Source: Rhodothermales bacterium (GTDB taxonomy: Bacteria; Bacteroidota; Rhodothermia; Rhodothermales; UBA10348). Taken from it: a stretch of 7,323 bases of DNA. Both the position numbers and the translations under genes were made by a program. Under the pieces are notes generated by a model. It was given only the letters and a program-made list of their open reading frames with translations, had not been told where the DNA came from and searched no databases. The stretch spans positions 1 to 7,323 of the forward strand of contig JAURGV010000114.1 in NCBI GenBank assembly GCA_030833605.1, given 5' to 3'. Numbering within the stretch: position 1 is the first letter of the stretch; every line of letters starts with the position of its first letter. This document shows, one piece after another, positions 1 to 5,575 of the stretch.

Positions 1-388
1 CAGTTAATGCGACGGGGGCATCTTTTTCAGAAGAACCAGCCACAATGGGAAGACCTTTCACATCAGGTTGTGTTGCAACCGGTTTGTATTCGAGTGAATT
101 GTCTTCGTTTAACTGGATCTTCCACTCACTAGAAACAGCTTGGAAAGGCGCGTTTTCTTTTAACAGGTCGGCATATTGACCGCTAGATTCGTAATGCTGG
201 GCATGTTCTTGCGTTTGCCAAAGCGTGAACGATATGAACTCAGGTTCGTCGTCGGTACTCCGAATTAGATTGGCAAATTCACAACCATCCACACTAAGTA
301 AAGTCGGTCGAATGCGATGGTCGTAAAACCGTTCAAACGCAACTGCCGCTTCAGGTTTAATTCCCAAGTGTACAAATCGCATGAACAT
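1..388 (-). CDS. ABM-like (dimeric alpha-beta barrel) protein, 3' end cut by window edge
   Basis: The frame opens at an ATG (386-388 on the plus strand) and runs off the left edge after 129 codons without a stop. The ATG at 388 is preferred over one two codons later because GGAGGT lies 6 bases upstream of it. Residues 1 to about 92 resemble the antibiotic-biosynthesis-monooxygenase / stress-responsive barrel fold: an N-terminal beta strand (FVHLGIKP), a long helix with paired aromatics (FERFYDHRI), a central Cys (DGCEFANLI), then FISFTLWQTQEHAQHYE and a short helix. This last stretch matches the usual 'F.....W.s.eah..y' pattern of the fold. Residues after about 95 form a polar tail that I do not recognise. 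Such barrels are small cytoplasmic dimers, some of them cofactor-free oxygenases or haem-degrading enzymes, but no substrate can be read here. The gene sits 29 bases after the kinase stop and is probably co-transcribed with it. Fold assignment is moderate; enzymatic role is unknown. Confidence 0.72.
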   Translation of the reverse strand, partial: MFMRFVHLGIKPEAAVAFERFYDHRIRPTLLSVDGCEFANLIRSTDDEPEFISFTLWQTQEHAQHYESSGQYADLLKENAPFQAVSSEWKIQLNEDNSLEYKPVATQPDVKGLPIVAGSSEKDAPVALT

Positions 389-394
389 GGTTCG

Positions 395-400
395 ACCTCC
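395..400 (-). promoter_or_regulatory. Shine-Dalgarno site of the ABM-like gene
   Basis: On the minus strand the hexamer GGAGGT is followed by 6 bases (CGAACC) and then the ATG at 388. It decides between two ATGs lying two codons apart. It is the only strong ribosome binding site upstream of any gene in the window, which suggests this gene is translated on its own signal and not by coupling to the kinase. Confidence 0.8.
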
Positions 401-417
401 TAACTCCATTCGAGGGA

Positions 418-3081
418 TTATTGTTGGGGTTCTCGAGCTTTTTGGTCGAGCAATCGCTCGACCCTGGACTTCGCGTACTGAACTTTTGGCTGAAGCGATG
501 CATCGGCTTCACTCCACATATCAATAAAGGTCGAATAGGCTTCAATAGCGTCGTCTGTTTTTCCATTTCGGCTGTACACTTCTGCTAAATTCAACCAATT
601 TATTGGTCGATAGGCAAGTCCACCTAGAGAGGAGAAACCAACATTGGTGCGTAGTTCAATTTCATAGGCTTGTTCGGATTCATCCAGTCGACCTAGTTTT
701 TCAAGGAACCGTCCTTTGATGCCGAAAAAACAGTCGGGGCAATCCAGTTCGGTTGCCACTTTATCAAATTCTATTAAAGCGCCCTCGAGGTTGCCTTTTT
801 GCTCTTGGATTACAGCTGCAGCGGGATAATACCAAAAGTCACCCTTCCAGATGGCCGCTTCGACCATGGATCGGTATTCTGCCAAAAGACGTTCTGCCTC
901 AGTTACATCTCCAAGTAGCGCGAATGTATAGGCCAATCGGGCATAAGGTCTGTCTTCTTTGGCAAGAGAATCAAGGGGGATTTCGTTTAAAGCGGATTCT
1001 AGTAATTCTTGAGCAGTTTCAGGCTCATCTTGAACCTCAATCAAGATATTTGCTCTTCCACTAGCGAATTCCAAGGCCTGCGATAAAGCGCCTCGTTGCA
1101 GATCGGCTTTTAATGCACGTTCGGAAAGGGATGGAATAGTCGAGACTTTTCCGGTTAGACCCGCATACACTACGCCCAAAAACGCATCAAATTTTTCCCA
1201 GCGAGGATCTGCTGATAGTTTAGCACTTCCAATAAGTGCGTCTGATCCTGCTATGTTGCCTTGTTCTACTTGAAGAATAAATTTAGCGGCAGGAATATAG
1301 GGGTGATTCGGATGGTCGGTTTCAAATTTGACCAGCAGGGCAGCAGCGTCGTCCCAGCGATTCAAACCGATGTAGCTGTTAAACAGGTTTATGTAATAAA
1401 CGGTCTTATTGCCCAATTCTAAGGCATGTTCTAGATAGCCAACCGCCTCTTCATAACGGCTAGCAGTCTGCAAAAAGATCGAAATATTATTGAGTGCCGC
1501 TGTTTCGTTCGGAAAGCGATCCAGAACCGCTTTGTTTGCGATAAGGGCATTTTTATTGTCGCCTAACACTTGATAGTAATAAGCGGTAGTAACCAGTCGC
1601 TCTCGTTCTGGAAGTCGATCCCGGAGTTCAAACGCCTTTCTTCCTGCCGCTAATTGTCGATCAAATCCCTGGCCAGCATTGCCAAGCACCACAGACAGTT
1701 TGCGATAGGCCATAGCAAACGTGGAATCGGCTTGAATCGCCTGTAAAAGAAAGCTTTCGGCTTCTTGTCCGTTTCCAACATCTTCGGCTTTAACTCCCTG
1801 GGAATATAACCTTAGGGCGTCTAAAGAAGCCGTCATAACCCGGTCAAGATCGTCATTGGAACGGATGGACTTGATCGATTCCCCAATGCGTTCACGAAGC
1901 ATTTTGGAAAGCCTATCGACTGCGTCGATAATATCGTCGCCGCTACGAGCCGTTTCGCTCAGCTTTACAAGTTCGGCTCCGTCGTGCACCGCAAACATGG
2001 AGGCCGTCAGCACATATCCGGTCCCAATGGGACTTATTTTACCAGACACAACTCCTTCTGCCCCTTCACGTTGCGCGATTTCCATACCCGTGTTAAGATC
2101 AATGGTTGCATTTGGATCCCGCTCCATTCTCAGTAATGCAGATACCACGTCGGAGGATTCCATCAGTGTTATCGCGTCGGACTGTGACAACGCTATCCGA
2201 AGTAATTCGGTGACACTCCCCGCTAATCCATCTTCGTTTGTAGCATTCTGAAAATCCGAAACTAGGATTTTAGCATTTGCGTGCAACGCACCAGATGCCT
2301 GAAGCGAGCCAAAAGGACCAATGCCGAGCGTTCGCATGGCCATGAAGGCCACAGTCAGCAACACCAGGCCTGAAATCGAATAAACACCGCCCCATTGCGC
2401 TTTTTTGAGGGTGAGCCATTGAAAGGGCCCTCCGATATCCCGGCCTTCATTTCTGCGTCGGTCTTGATTGGCCGCTACAAGTAACGAAGGAATGCCAATC
2501 ATCAGCAGGATCAAAGCCAGTGGCAAAACCCAATTAGGAAGCCCAATAAATGCCACTGCTGCCCAGGTGACGCCTAAAACACTTGCTGCCGTTAGCCCAA
2601 AACGGGCTAAAATGCTGGAATTTGATGGCGTGGCATCTCCTTTTTTGTCCTGAACTTGCGTTTCTACAAAACGGGTTCCGGATGGGGAGGTAAACTTTTC
2701 TAGTTCTAGGGCGAGTGTGGACGCGTGATCAAATCGATCGTTTGGGTTTTTGGAGAGGCATTTGTGGACCAAATCCGCCAATTCCAAAGAGACGTCGGGG
2801 TTTAGGGTTTCTAATCTTGGCGGGTCTTCATTTACGATGGCGTAGGTAAGGGCCGCTTCGTATCCAGCTTCAAACGGCGCTCGACCAGCCAACATTTCAT
2901 ACAGCACCACGCCTAGCGACCAAACGTCAGCGCGAATGTCGACATCTTCGCCTTTTGATTGCTCGGGGCTCATGTAAGCAGCCGTGCCCATCGTGGATCC
3001 CGCTTTAGTCAGATCGGACGATTCACTCAGTTTGGCTACTCCAAAATCGAGGATTTTAACCTCATTTCGGCTGGTAACCAT
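418..3081 (-). CDS. C-terminal part of the kinase: DFG to TPR receptor region, membrane-anchored
   Basis: This 887-codon frame begins at the first ATG after the in-frame TGA. That ATG lies inside the catalytic-loop region and is not a natural domain boundary, so it is probably not a real start. Positions here are within this fragment. Residues 11-14 carry DFG and 38-40 SPE, and the lower kinase lobe ends near 130. A low-complexity linker leads to three hydrophobic stretches (about 160-180, 184-204, 231-250), putting what follows outside the cytoplasm if all three span the membrane. Residues 270-400 (KILVSDFQNATNEDG...) resemble the FlgO/TolB-like domain often found between kinase and TPRs. 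Residues 410-880 are repeated TPR-type helix pairs, e.g. around ALNNISIFLQTASRYEEAVG and NLAEVYSRNGKTDDAIEAY, plus a CPDC Cys pair at 781-784. The TPR part likely binds a ligand or protein; no ligand can be inferred. Confidence 0.75.
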   Translation of the reverse strand: MVTSRNEVKILDFGVAKLSESSDLTKAGSTMGTAAYMSPEQSKGEDVDIRADVWSLGVVLYEMLAGRAPFEAGYEAALTYAIVNEDPPRLETLNPDVSLELADLVHKCLSKNPNDRFDHASTLALELEKFTSPSGTRFVETQVQDKKGDATPSNSSILARFGLTAASVLGVTWAAVAFIGLPNWVLPLALILLMIGIPSLLVAANQDRRRNEGRDIGGPFQWLTLKKAQWGGVYSISGLVLLTVAFMAMRTLGIGPFGSLQASGALHANAKILVSDFQNATNEDGLAGSVTELLRIALSQSDAITLMESSDVVSALLRMERDPNATIDLNTGMEIAQREGAEGVVSGKISPIGTGYVLTASMFAVHDGAELVKLSETARSGDDIIDAVDRLSKMLRERIGESIKSIRSNDDLDRVMTASLDALRLYSQGVKAEDVGNGQEAESFLLQAIQADSTFAMAYRKLSVVLGNAGQGFDRQLAAGRKAFELRDRLPERERLVTTAYYYQVLGDNKNALIANKAVLDRFPNETAALNNISIFLQTASRYEEAVGYLEHALELGNKTVYYINLFNSYIGLNRWDDAAALLVKFETDHPNHPYIPAAKFILQVEQGNIAGSDALIGSAKLSADPRWEKFDAFLGVVYAGLTGKVSTIPSLSERALKADLQRGALSQALEFASGRANILIEVQDEPETAQELLESALNEIPLDSLAKEDRPYARLAYTFALLGDVTEAERLLAEYRSMVEAAIWKGDFWYYPAAAVIQEQKGNLEGALIEFDKVATELDCPDCFFGIKGRFLEKLGRLDESEQAYEIELRTNVGFSSLGGLAYRPINWLNLAEVYSRNGKTDDAIEAYSTFIDMWSEADASLQPKVQYAKSRVERLLDQKAREPQQ

Positions 3082-3138
3082 GATATTGGCAGGCTTTATG
3101 TCCCGATGAACGATGCCGGCTTCGTGAGAACGCGCTAA

Positions 3139-3141
3139 TCA
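3139..3141 (-). other. In-frame TGA interrupting the kinase gene
   Basis: The minus-strand codons around this point read ATT GCT CGC TGA TTA GCG CGT TCT, i.e. I-A-R-stop-L-A-R-S. The expected codon in this family is Gly, one base away (GGA). The frame is open for 118 codons before it and more than 900 after it. Confidence 0.95.
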
Positions 3142-3495
3142 GCGAGCAATTTGCATCCCAATGGACACAGACTCGTCGGTCGAAAGGCGCTTTTGACCGA
3201 GACGGTATTTTAAGGTTTGCCCGTCATAGTAGCTCATCACGATGAACAACTGACCGTCTTCATCCTCAGCGATATCGTGAATGGTGCAAATGTTCGCGTG
3301 GTCTAAAGCAGAAGCAGCCTTCGCTTCCTGCATAAAACGCTGTTTAGAAGTCTTCTCAGCACTGAGGTGGGGTGGCAGAAATTTCAACGCCACAACACGG
3401 CCCAATTTGGTGTCCAGGGCGCGGTATACCACACCCATGCCACCGGAGCCTAATTGCTCTTGGATTTCATATTGGCCTACCGTGCGTCCGATCAT
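3139..3495 (-). CDS. N-terminal fragment of the Ser/Thr kinase (ATP-binding lobe only)
   Basis: This is the product expected if the TGA at 3139-3141 acts as a stop: 118 residues starting at the ATG at 3495. It contains the nucleotide-binding Gly-rich loop (residues 15-23), the ATP-anchoring Lys38 in VALK, helix-C Glu57 in RFMQEAKAAS, and the hinge region around FIVMSYYDGQTL. It ends in the helix leading to the catalytic loop and lacks HRD, DFG and the substrate-binding lobe, so it cannot phosphorylate anything by itself. The N-terminus (MIGRTVGQYEI) is a standard start for this family, with the kinase fold beginning at once. No Shine-Dalgarno sequence precedes the ATG. I treat it as the first piece of a broken or miscalled gene, not as an independent protein. 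Confidence 0.7.
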   Translation of the reverse strand: MIGRTVGQYEIQEQLGSGGMGVVYRALDTKLGRVVALKFLPPHLSAEKTSKQRFMQEAKAASALDHANICTIHDIAEDEDGQLFIVMSYYDGQTLKYRLGQKRLSTDESVSIGMQIAR

Positions 3496-3505
3496 GATGT
3501 ATGTG

Positions 3506-3515
3506 GAGATATCTC
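3506..3515. repeat. 10-bp perfect palindrome upstream of the kinase start
   Basis: GAGATATCTC is its own reverse complement. It ends 10 bases upstream of the kinase ATG and lies inside the predicted 5' untranslated region, between the candidate transcription start and the start codon. It could be a small operator or an mRNA element, but one 10-bp palindrome near a promoter can arise by chance. Confidence 0.35.
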
Positions 3516-3536
3516 AGTTTTTAGAAGTCTGAGCAA

Positions 3537-3565
3537 AGAATAGTGGATTTGGAGCGCTTTCTCAA
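3537..3565 (-). promoter_or_regulatory. Candidate sigma-70-type promoter of the kinase gene
   Basis: On the minus strand, TTGAGA (3560-3565, one mismatch to TTGACA) is followed by a 17-base spacer and TATTCT (3537-3542, four of six matches to TATAAT). Transcription would start near 3530, about 35 bases before the ATG at 3495. It lies just downstream of the terminator that closes the STAS transcript, which supports a separate transcription unit for the kinase and ABM-like genes. The TATTCTTTG stretch also loosely recalls the Bacteroidota TAnnTTTG element, with one extra base. Confidence 0.5.
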
Positions 3566-3587
3566 TGCTGAATAGGTCCAATTGAAA

Positions 3588-3624
3588 ATTAAAAAAGGGG
3601 GCGCGACCTTCGGTCGCGCCCCCT
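3588..3624 (-). terminator. Strong intrinsic terminator after the STAS gene
   Basis: A perfect 12-bp inverted repeat (arms 3597-3608 and 3612-3623, GGGGGCGCGACC and its complement) encloses a 3-base loop. On the minus strand it is followed at once by six T, then AATTTTC. The very GC-rich stem plus U-tract is the textbook form for Rho-independent termination of transcripts coming from the STAS gene. On the plus strand the hairpin is followed by TAGCAATTC with no T-run, so termination is one-directional. Confidence 0.9.
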
Positions 3625-3650
3625 AGCAATTCTTGACTCACGGTAGATAA

Positions 3651-3678
3651 GGACCTGTTTTAGCCAAAAAACAAGTCC
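3651..3678 (-). other. Second stem-loop between STAS stop and terminator
   Basis: The arms 3651-3661 and 3668-3678 pair over 11 positions around a 6-base loop. The one imperfect pair is a G-U wobble in minus-strand RNA but an A-C mismatch in plus-strand RNA, so the structure favours the minus-strand transcript. It begins 9 bases after the STAS stop codon and has no U-tract after it. It may protect the 3' end of the mRNA or help the terminator downstream; its role is not determined. Confidence 0.45.
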
Positions 3679-3687
3679 AAATCAGTT

Positions 3688-4029
3688 TTAGGACATAGAA
3701 GCCGCAGCTTCTTCTACCGTATCGTAGTCTTCAAAAACTGGTCCTAACAAACGAGTTAACAGGAACAGATTTTTGATGCGGTCTTTCATCCCAGCCAATT
3801 TGACTTCGCCGTCAACTTTTTTCATGGTCGTCAAAGCGCCAATGAGGGCTCCAATTCCGGATGAGTCCATGAAATCAGCTTTGGAAAGGTCAATAATGAC
3901 TTTCGTTTTCCCGCTGTCGCGTAATTCTTCAAGTTTCTCCTTGAAAGCAACACCCTCGATGCTACCTAGAAACTTTCCAGTAATTTGGATTACAGCGGCG
4001 TGATATTGTTCAGATGTCGAAAAAGGCAT
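3688..4029 (-). CDS. STAS-domain anti-sigma factor antagonist (SpoIIAA/RsbV-like)
   Basis: The 113-residue product is the usual length for a single-domain STAS protein. It shows the expected order: N-terminal strands (AAVIQITGKFLGSIEG), a helix (FKEKLEELRDSG), the central strand KVIIDLSKADF and the phosphorylation loop MDSSGIG at residues 54-60. By alignment with SpoIIAA/RsbV, Ser57 is the predicted phospho-acceptor. In the family, the unphosphorylated form binds a HATPase-type anti-sigma factor or switch kinase, which then lets go of its sigma factor or other client. Phosphorylation by that kinase reverses this, and a SpoIIE-type phosphatase resets it. Such a phosphatase is encoded 89 bases upstream on the same strand, so the two probably form one operon ended by the terminator at 3588-3624. 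No Shine-Dalgarno sequence precedes the ATG. Family assignment is firm; the downstream client is unknown because no HATPase gene or sigma factor lies in the window. Confidence 0.93.
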   Translation of the reverse strand: MPFSTSEQYHAAVIQITGKFLGSIEGVAFKEKLEELRDSGKTKVIIDLSKADFMDSSGIGALIGALTTMKKVDGEVKLAGMKDRIKNLFLLTRLLGPVFEDYDTVEEAAASMS

Positions 4030-4118
4030 AATGGTTCAGAAAGTGGATAGCGTTCACCTAAAGCAGACTGACACTACCCCATTGGCGAACAATAATCAAG
4101 ACCTAGACAGATTTTCGT

Positions 4119-5414
4119 CTAACTAAGTCGTTTAAGGACTAACATAGTAATGTCATCATTTTGCGGTGCGCCCGCCGCATGCTTCTTCACAGCGGCATGC
4201 ACGGTGTCAATATACGTCTGAGCGGACACGTCGCCTATATTTTTTAAAATTGTTTCGAGGCGTTCTTCTTCAAATTGGTCGTGATTATGATTCATCGCCT
4301 CTGTTACACCGTCAGAAAACACAAAAAGGGTGTCACCTTGGTTCAAAATAATTGAATCTTCTTTGTATTTCTGAGACCCCATAAAGCCGACCACCAATCC
4401 TCCTAAGGTCAACATTTCAAGGCTTCCATCAGCTCGGACCACATACGGTTTATTGTGCCCGGCGTTGCAAAACTTAAACTGCCCGGAAATGGCATCAAGG
4501 ACTCCGTAAAACAGCGTCACGAACGATCCGCGCCTAATATTGTCCGAAAGAAGGTGGTTCGAACGTTCGACCGTTTCATGTACCGACAATCCAAATTGCG
4601 CTTGGCCTCTTAACGTGGCTTGACAATTAGCCATCAATAAGGAAGCGCCCATTCCTTTTCCGGAGACATCTCCAAGAGCCATGCCCCAATGGTAGTCATC
4701 AATTTTGATGTAATCGAAATAGTCTCCTCCAACGCTCTGAGCGGGGACGGACATGCCGGCGATATCAAAACCGTTAATTTCAGGAGCCTTTGAAGGGAGT
4801 AGGTTGGTTTGGATTTCATAGGCAAGATTCAATTCCTGTTGAACCGTGGCCAATTTCTTTTCTTCCTCGTACAACCTAGCGGTTTCAATGACCTGTGCGG
4901 ATTGACCAGCTAAAATGGAAAGAAGTCGCTGATCTTCGATGGAGAATTCGCCTCCCCGCTTTTTGTTATACAGCGTAAGGACGCCAACTAACTTTGAATT
5001 AACCTGAAGGGGAACGCTAACGAGCGAGCGTACTGAATTATTCCAATTGACACCCTGAAACCGTGAATCGTTTTGGGGATCGTTCACAACCAATGGTTTT
5101 CGGTTGATATACATCCAGCCCAATAAATTCTGGTCGGGTGAGTAGGCTTCGCGATCTCCAGAGCTTGCCATGGTCCGAACTAGCGTCTTGGTTGGATCGG
5201 AAACGTCATCGCCCACAAGCGTAATCACGCCTTGTTCGGCAGAGATGGCTTTGGTTGACCGCCGTATAATGGTTTGAATAACTTCTTCCGTACCATGGGA
5301 TGAACTGATGGCTATTGACAGTTCATTGAGTACAGAAAGTTCTTCAACGGCTCTACGTAGCTGCTGATTTTCTCTCTCTAAAGAAGACTGGAGGGCTGTG
5401 TTGGGATCGGACAT
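4119..5414 (-). CDS. GAF-domain SpoIIE/RsbU-type PP2C serine phosphatase
   Basis: The 431-residue protein starts with a short coiled-coil-like helix (about 8-35). A GAF domain follows (about 30-180), recognisable by LVSVPLQVNSKLVGVLTLYNK and the closing helix DQRLLSILAGQSAQVIETARLYEEE. A helical linker (180-205) contains QTNLLPSKAP, the typical lead-in to SpoIIE domains. The PP2C domain (about 205-431) keeps the metal-binding acidic residues: D231 in GGDYFDY, D249 in GDVSGKG, D368 in FSDGVTEA and D420/D421 near the C-terminus. It should therefore be an active Mn/Mg-dependent phosphatase that removes phosphate from a STAS protein, most likely the one encoded next downstream. There is no membrane segment or receiver domain, so the input signal is presumably sensed in the cytoplasm through the GAF domain; its ligand cannot be read. 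No start codon lies in frame just upstream, and no Shine-Dalgarno sequence precedes this ATG. Confidence 0.93.
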   Translation of the reverse strand: MSDPNTALQSSLERENQQLRRAVEELSVLNELSIAISSSHGTEEVIQTIIRRSTKAISAEQGVITLVGDDVSDPTKTLVRTMASSGDREAYSPDQNLLGWMYINRKPLVVNDPQNDSRFQGVNWNNSVRSLVSVPLQVNSKLVGVLTLYNKKRGGEFSIEDQRLLSILAGQSAQVIETARLYEEEKKLATVQQELNLAYEIQTNLLPSKAPEINGFDIAGMSVPAQSVGGDYFDYIKIDDYHWGMALGDVSGKGMGASLLMANCQATLRGQAQFGLSVHETVERSNHLLSDNIRRGSFVTLFYGVLDAISGQFKFCNAGHNKPYVVRADGSLEMLTLGGLVVGFMGSQKYKEDSIILNQGDTLFVFSDGVTEAMNHNHDQFEEERLETILKNIGDVSAQTYIDTVHAAVKKHAAGAPQNDDITMLVLKRLS

Positions 5415-5420
5415 GTTCTT

Positions 5421-5426
5421 ATTATG
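5421..5426 (-). promoter_or_regulatory. Candidate -10 element directly before the phosphatase ATG
   Basis: CATAAT on the minus strand (five of six matches to TATAAT) is separated from the ATG at 5414 by only 6 bases (AAGAAC). With usual -10 geometry, transcription would begin at or next to the A of the start codon, giving a leaderless mRNA. No good -35 hexamer is found 16-18 bases further upstream, so the call is tentative. Confidence 0.35.
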
Positions 5427-5445
5427 ACTAGTGCACCTAAAGTGG

Positions 5446-5488
5446 GATGTTCCTAGCAGAAAAGGAACGTCTGCTTTTTAAAAGCTAG
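5446..5488. other. Overlapping inverted repeats in the divergent intergenic region
   Basis: The 161-base gap between the divergent phosphatase and ABC genes (5415-5575) holds three mutually exclusive pairings. A 9-bp stem pairs 5446-5454 with 5463-5471 around an 8-base loop, with one G-U pair in plus-strand RNA. AGCAGA (5455-5460) pairs with TCTGCT (5470-5475) just before a T-run (5475-5479). CTAGC (5453-5457) pairs with GCTAG (5484-5488). They may form an operator for one or both promoters or a switchable leader of the plus-strand transcript. I could not place a convincing plus-strand promoter here. Confidence 0.4.
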
Positions 5489-5575
5489 TTATCCTCGTTG
5501 ATACGCACAATGGATCAGACTTGATGCAGACGCGTTTCTTCGTTTTCTATTTCATTTTCGCTCGATGTTGGCTGG

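Larger units (their letters stand above)
418..3495 (-). pseudogene. PknB-type Ser/Thr receptor kinase with TPR C-terminus, interrupted by one in-frame TGA
   Basis: One continuous reading frame of 1,025 codons plus TAA is broken only by TGA at codon 119 (3139-3141). The parts before and after it join without a frame change. Codons 9-270 make a complete Hanks-type kinase if the TGA is ignored: Gly-rich loop LGSGGMGVV (15-23), VALK with Lys38, helix-C Glu57, HRD with Asp132, DFG at 150-152 and SPE at 176-178. Three hydrophobic segments follow (about 298-318, 322-342, 369-388), then a FlgO/TolB-like domain (about 408-540) and TPR-like helices to the end. The TGA sits where relatives usually have Gly (the 'iA.GLa.aH' helix), so a GGA-to-TGA change is the simplest explanation. 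As read, translation would stop before the catalytic loop and no active kinase would be made. Absence of any other damage points to a very recent mutation or a sequencing error. Transcription probably starts about 35 bases upstream of the ATG. Confidence 0.85.

Noticed and set aside
753..1064. Open frames on the plus strand opposite the kinase gene (also 1856-2251, 2468-2653, 3281-3532)
   Set aside because: They overlap a strongly supported kinase/TPR coding frame, have no recognisable domain and no start signals, and are antisense shadows.
3139..3141. UGA reassigned to Gly or Trp (alternative genetic code)
   Set aside because: No other in-frame TGA occurs in the window's five protein frames. 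Gly is otherwise written with GGN and Trp with TGG throughout, so the standard code applies.
3139..3141. Selenocysteine codon
   Set aside because: The site is a structural Gly position in a kinase helix, not a redox site, and no clear hairpin with a typical bacterial SECIS arrangement was seen just after it.
5455..5479. Intrinsic terminator on the plus strand (AGCAGA/TCTGCT stem plus T-run)
   Set aside because: The stem is only 6 bp and mixed in GC with a 9-base loop, and no plus-strand gene lies upstream that would need ending. It is kept only as one of several competing hairpins.
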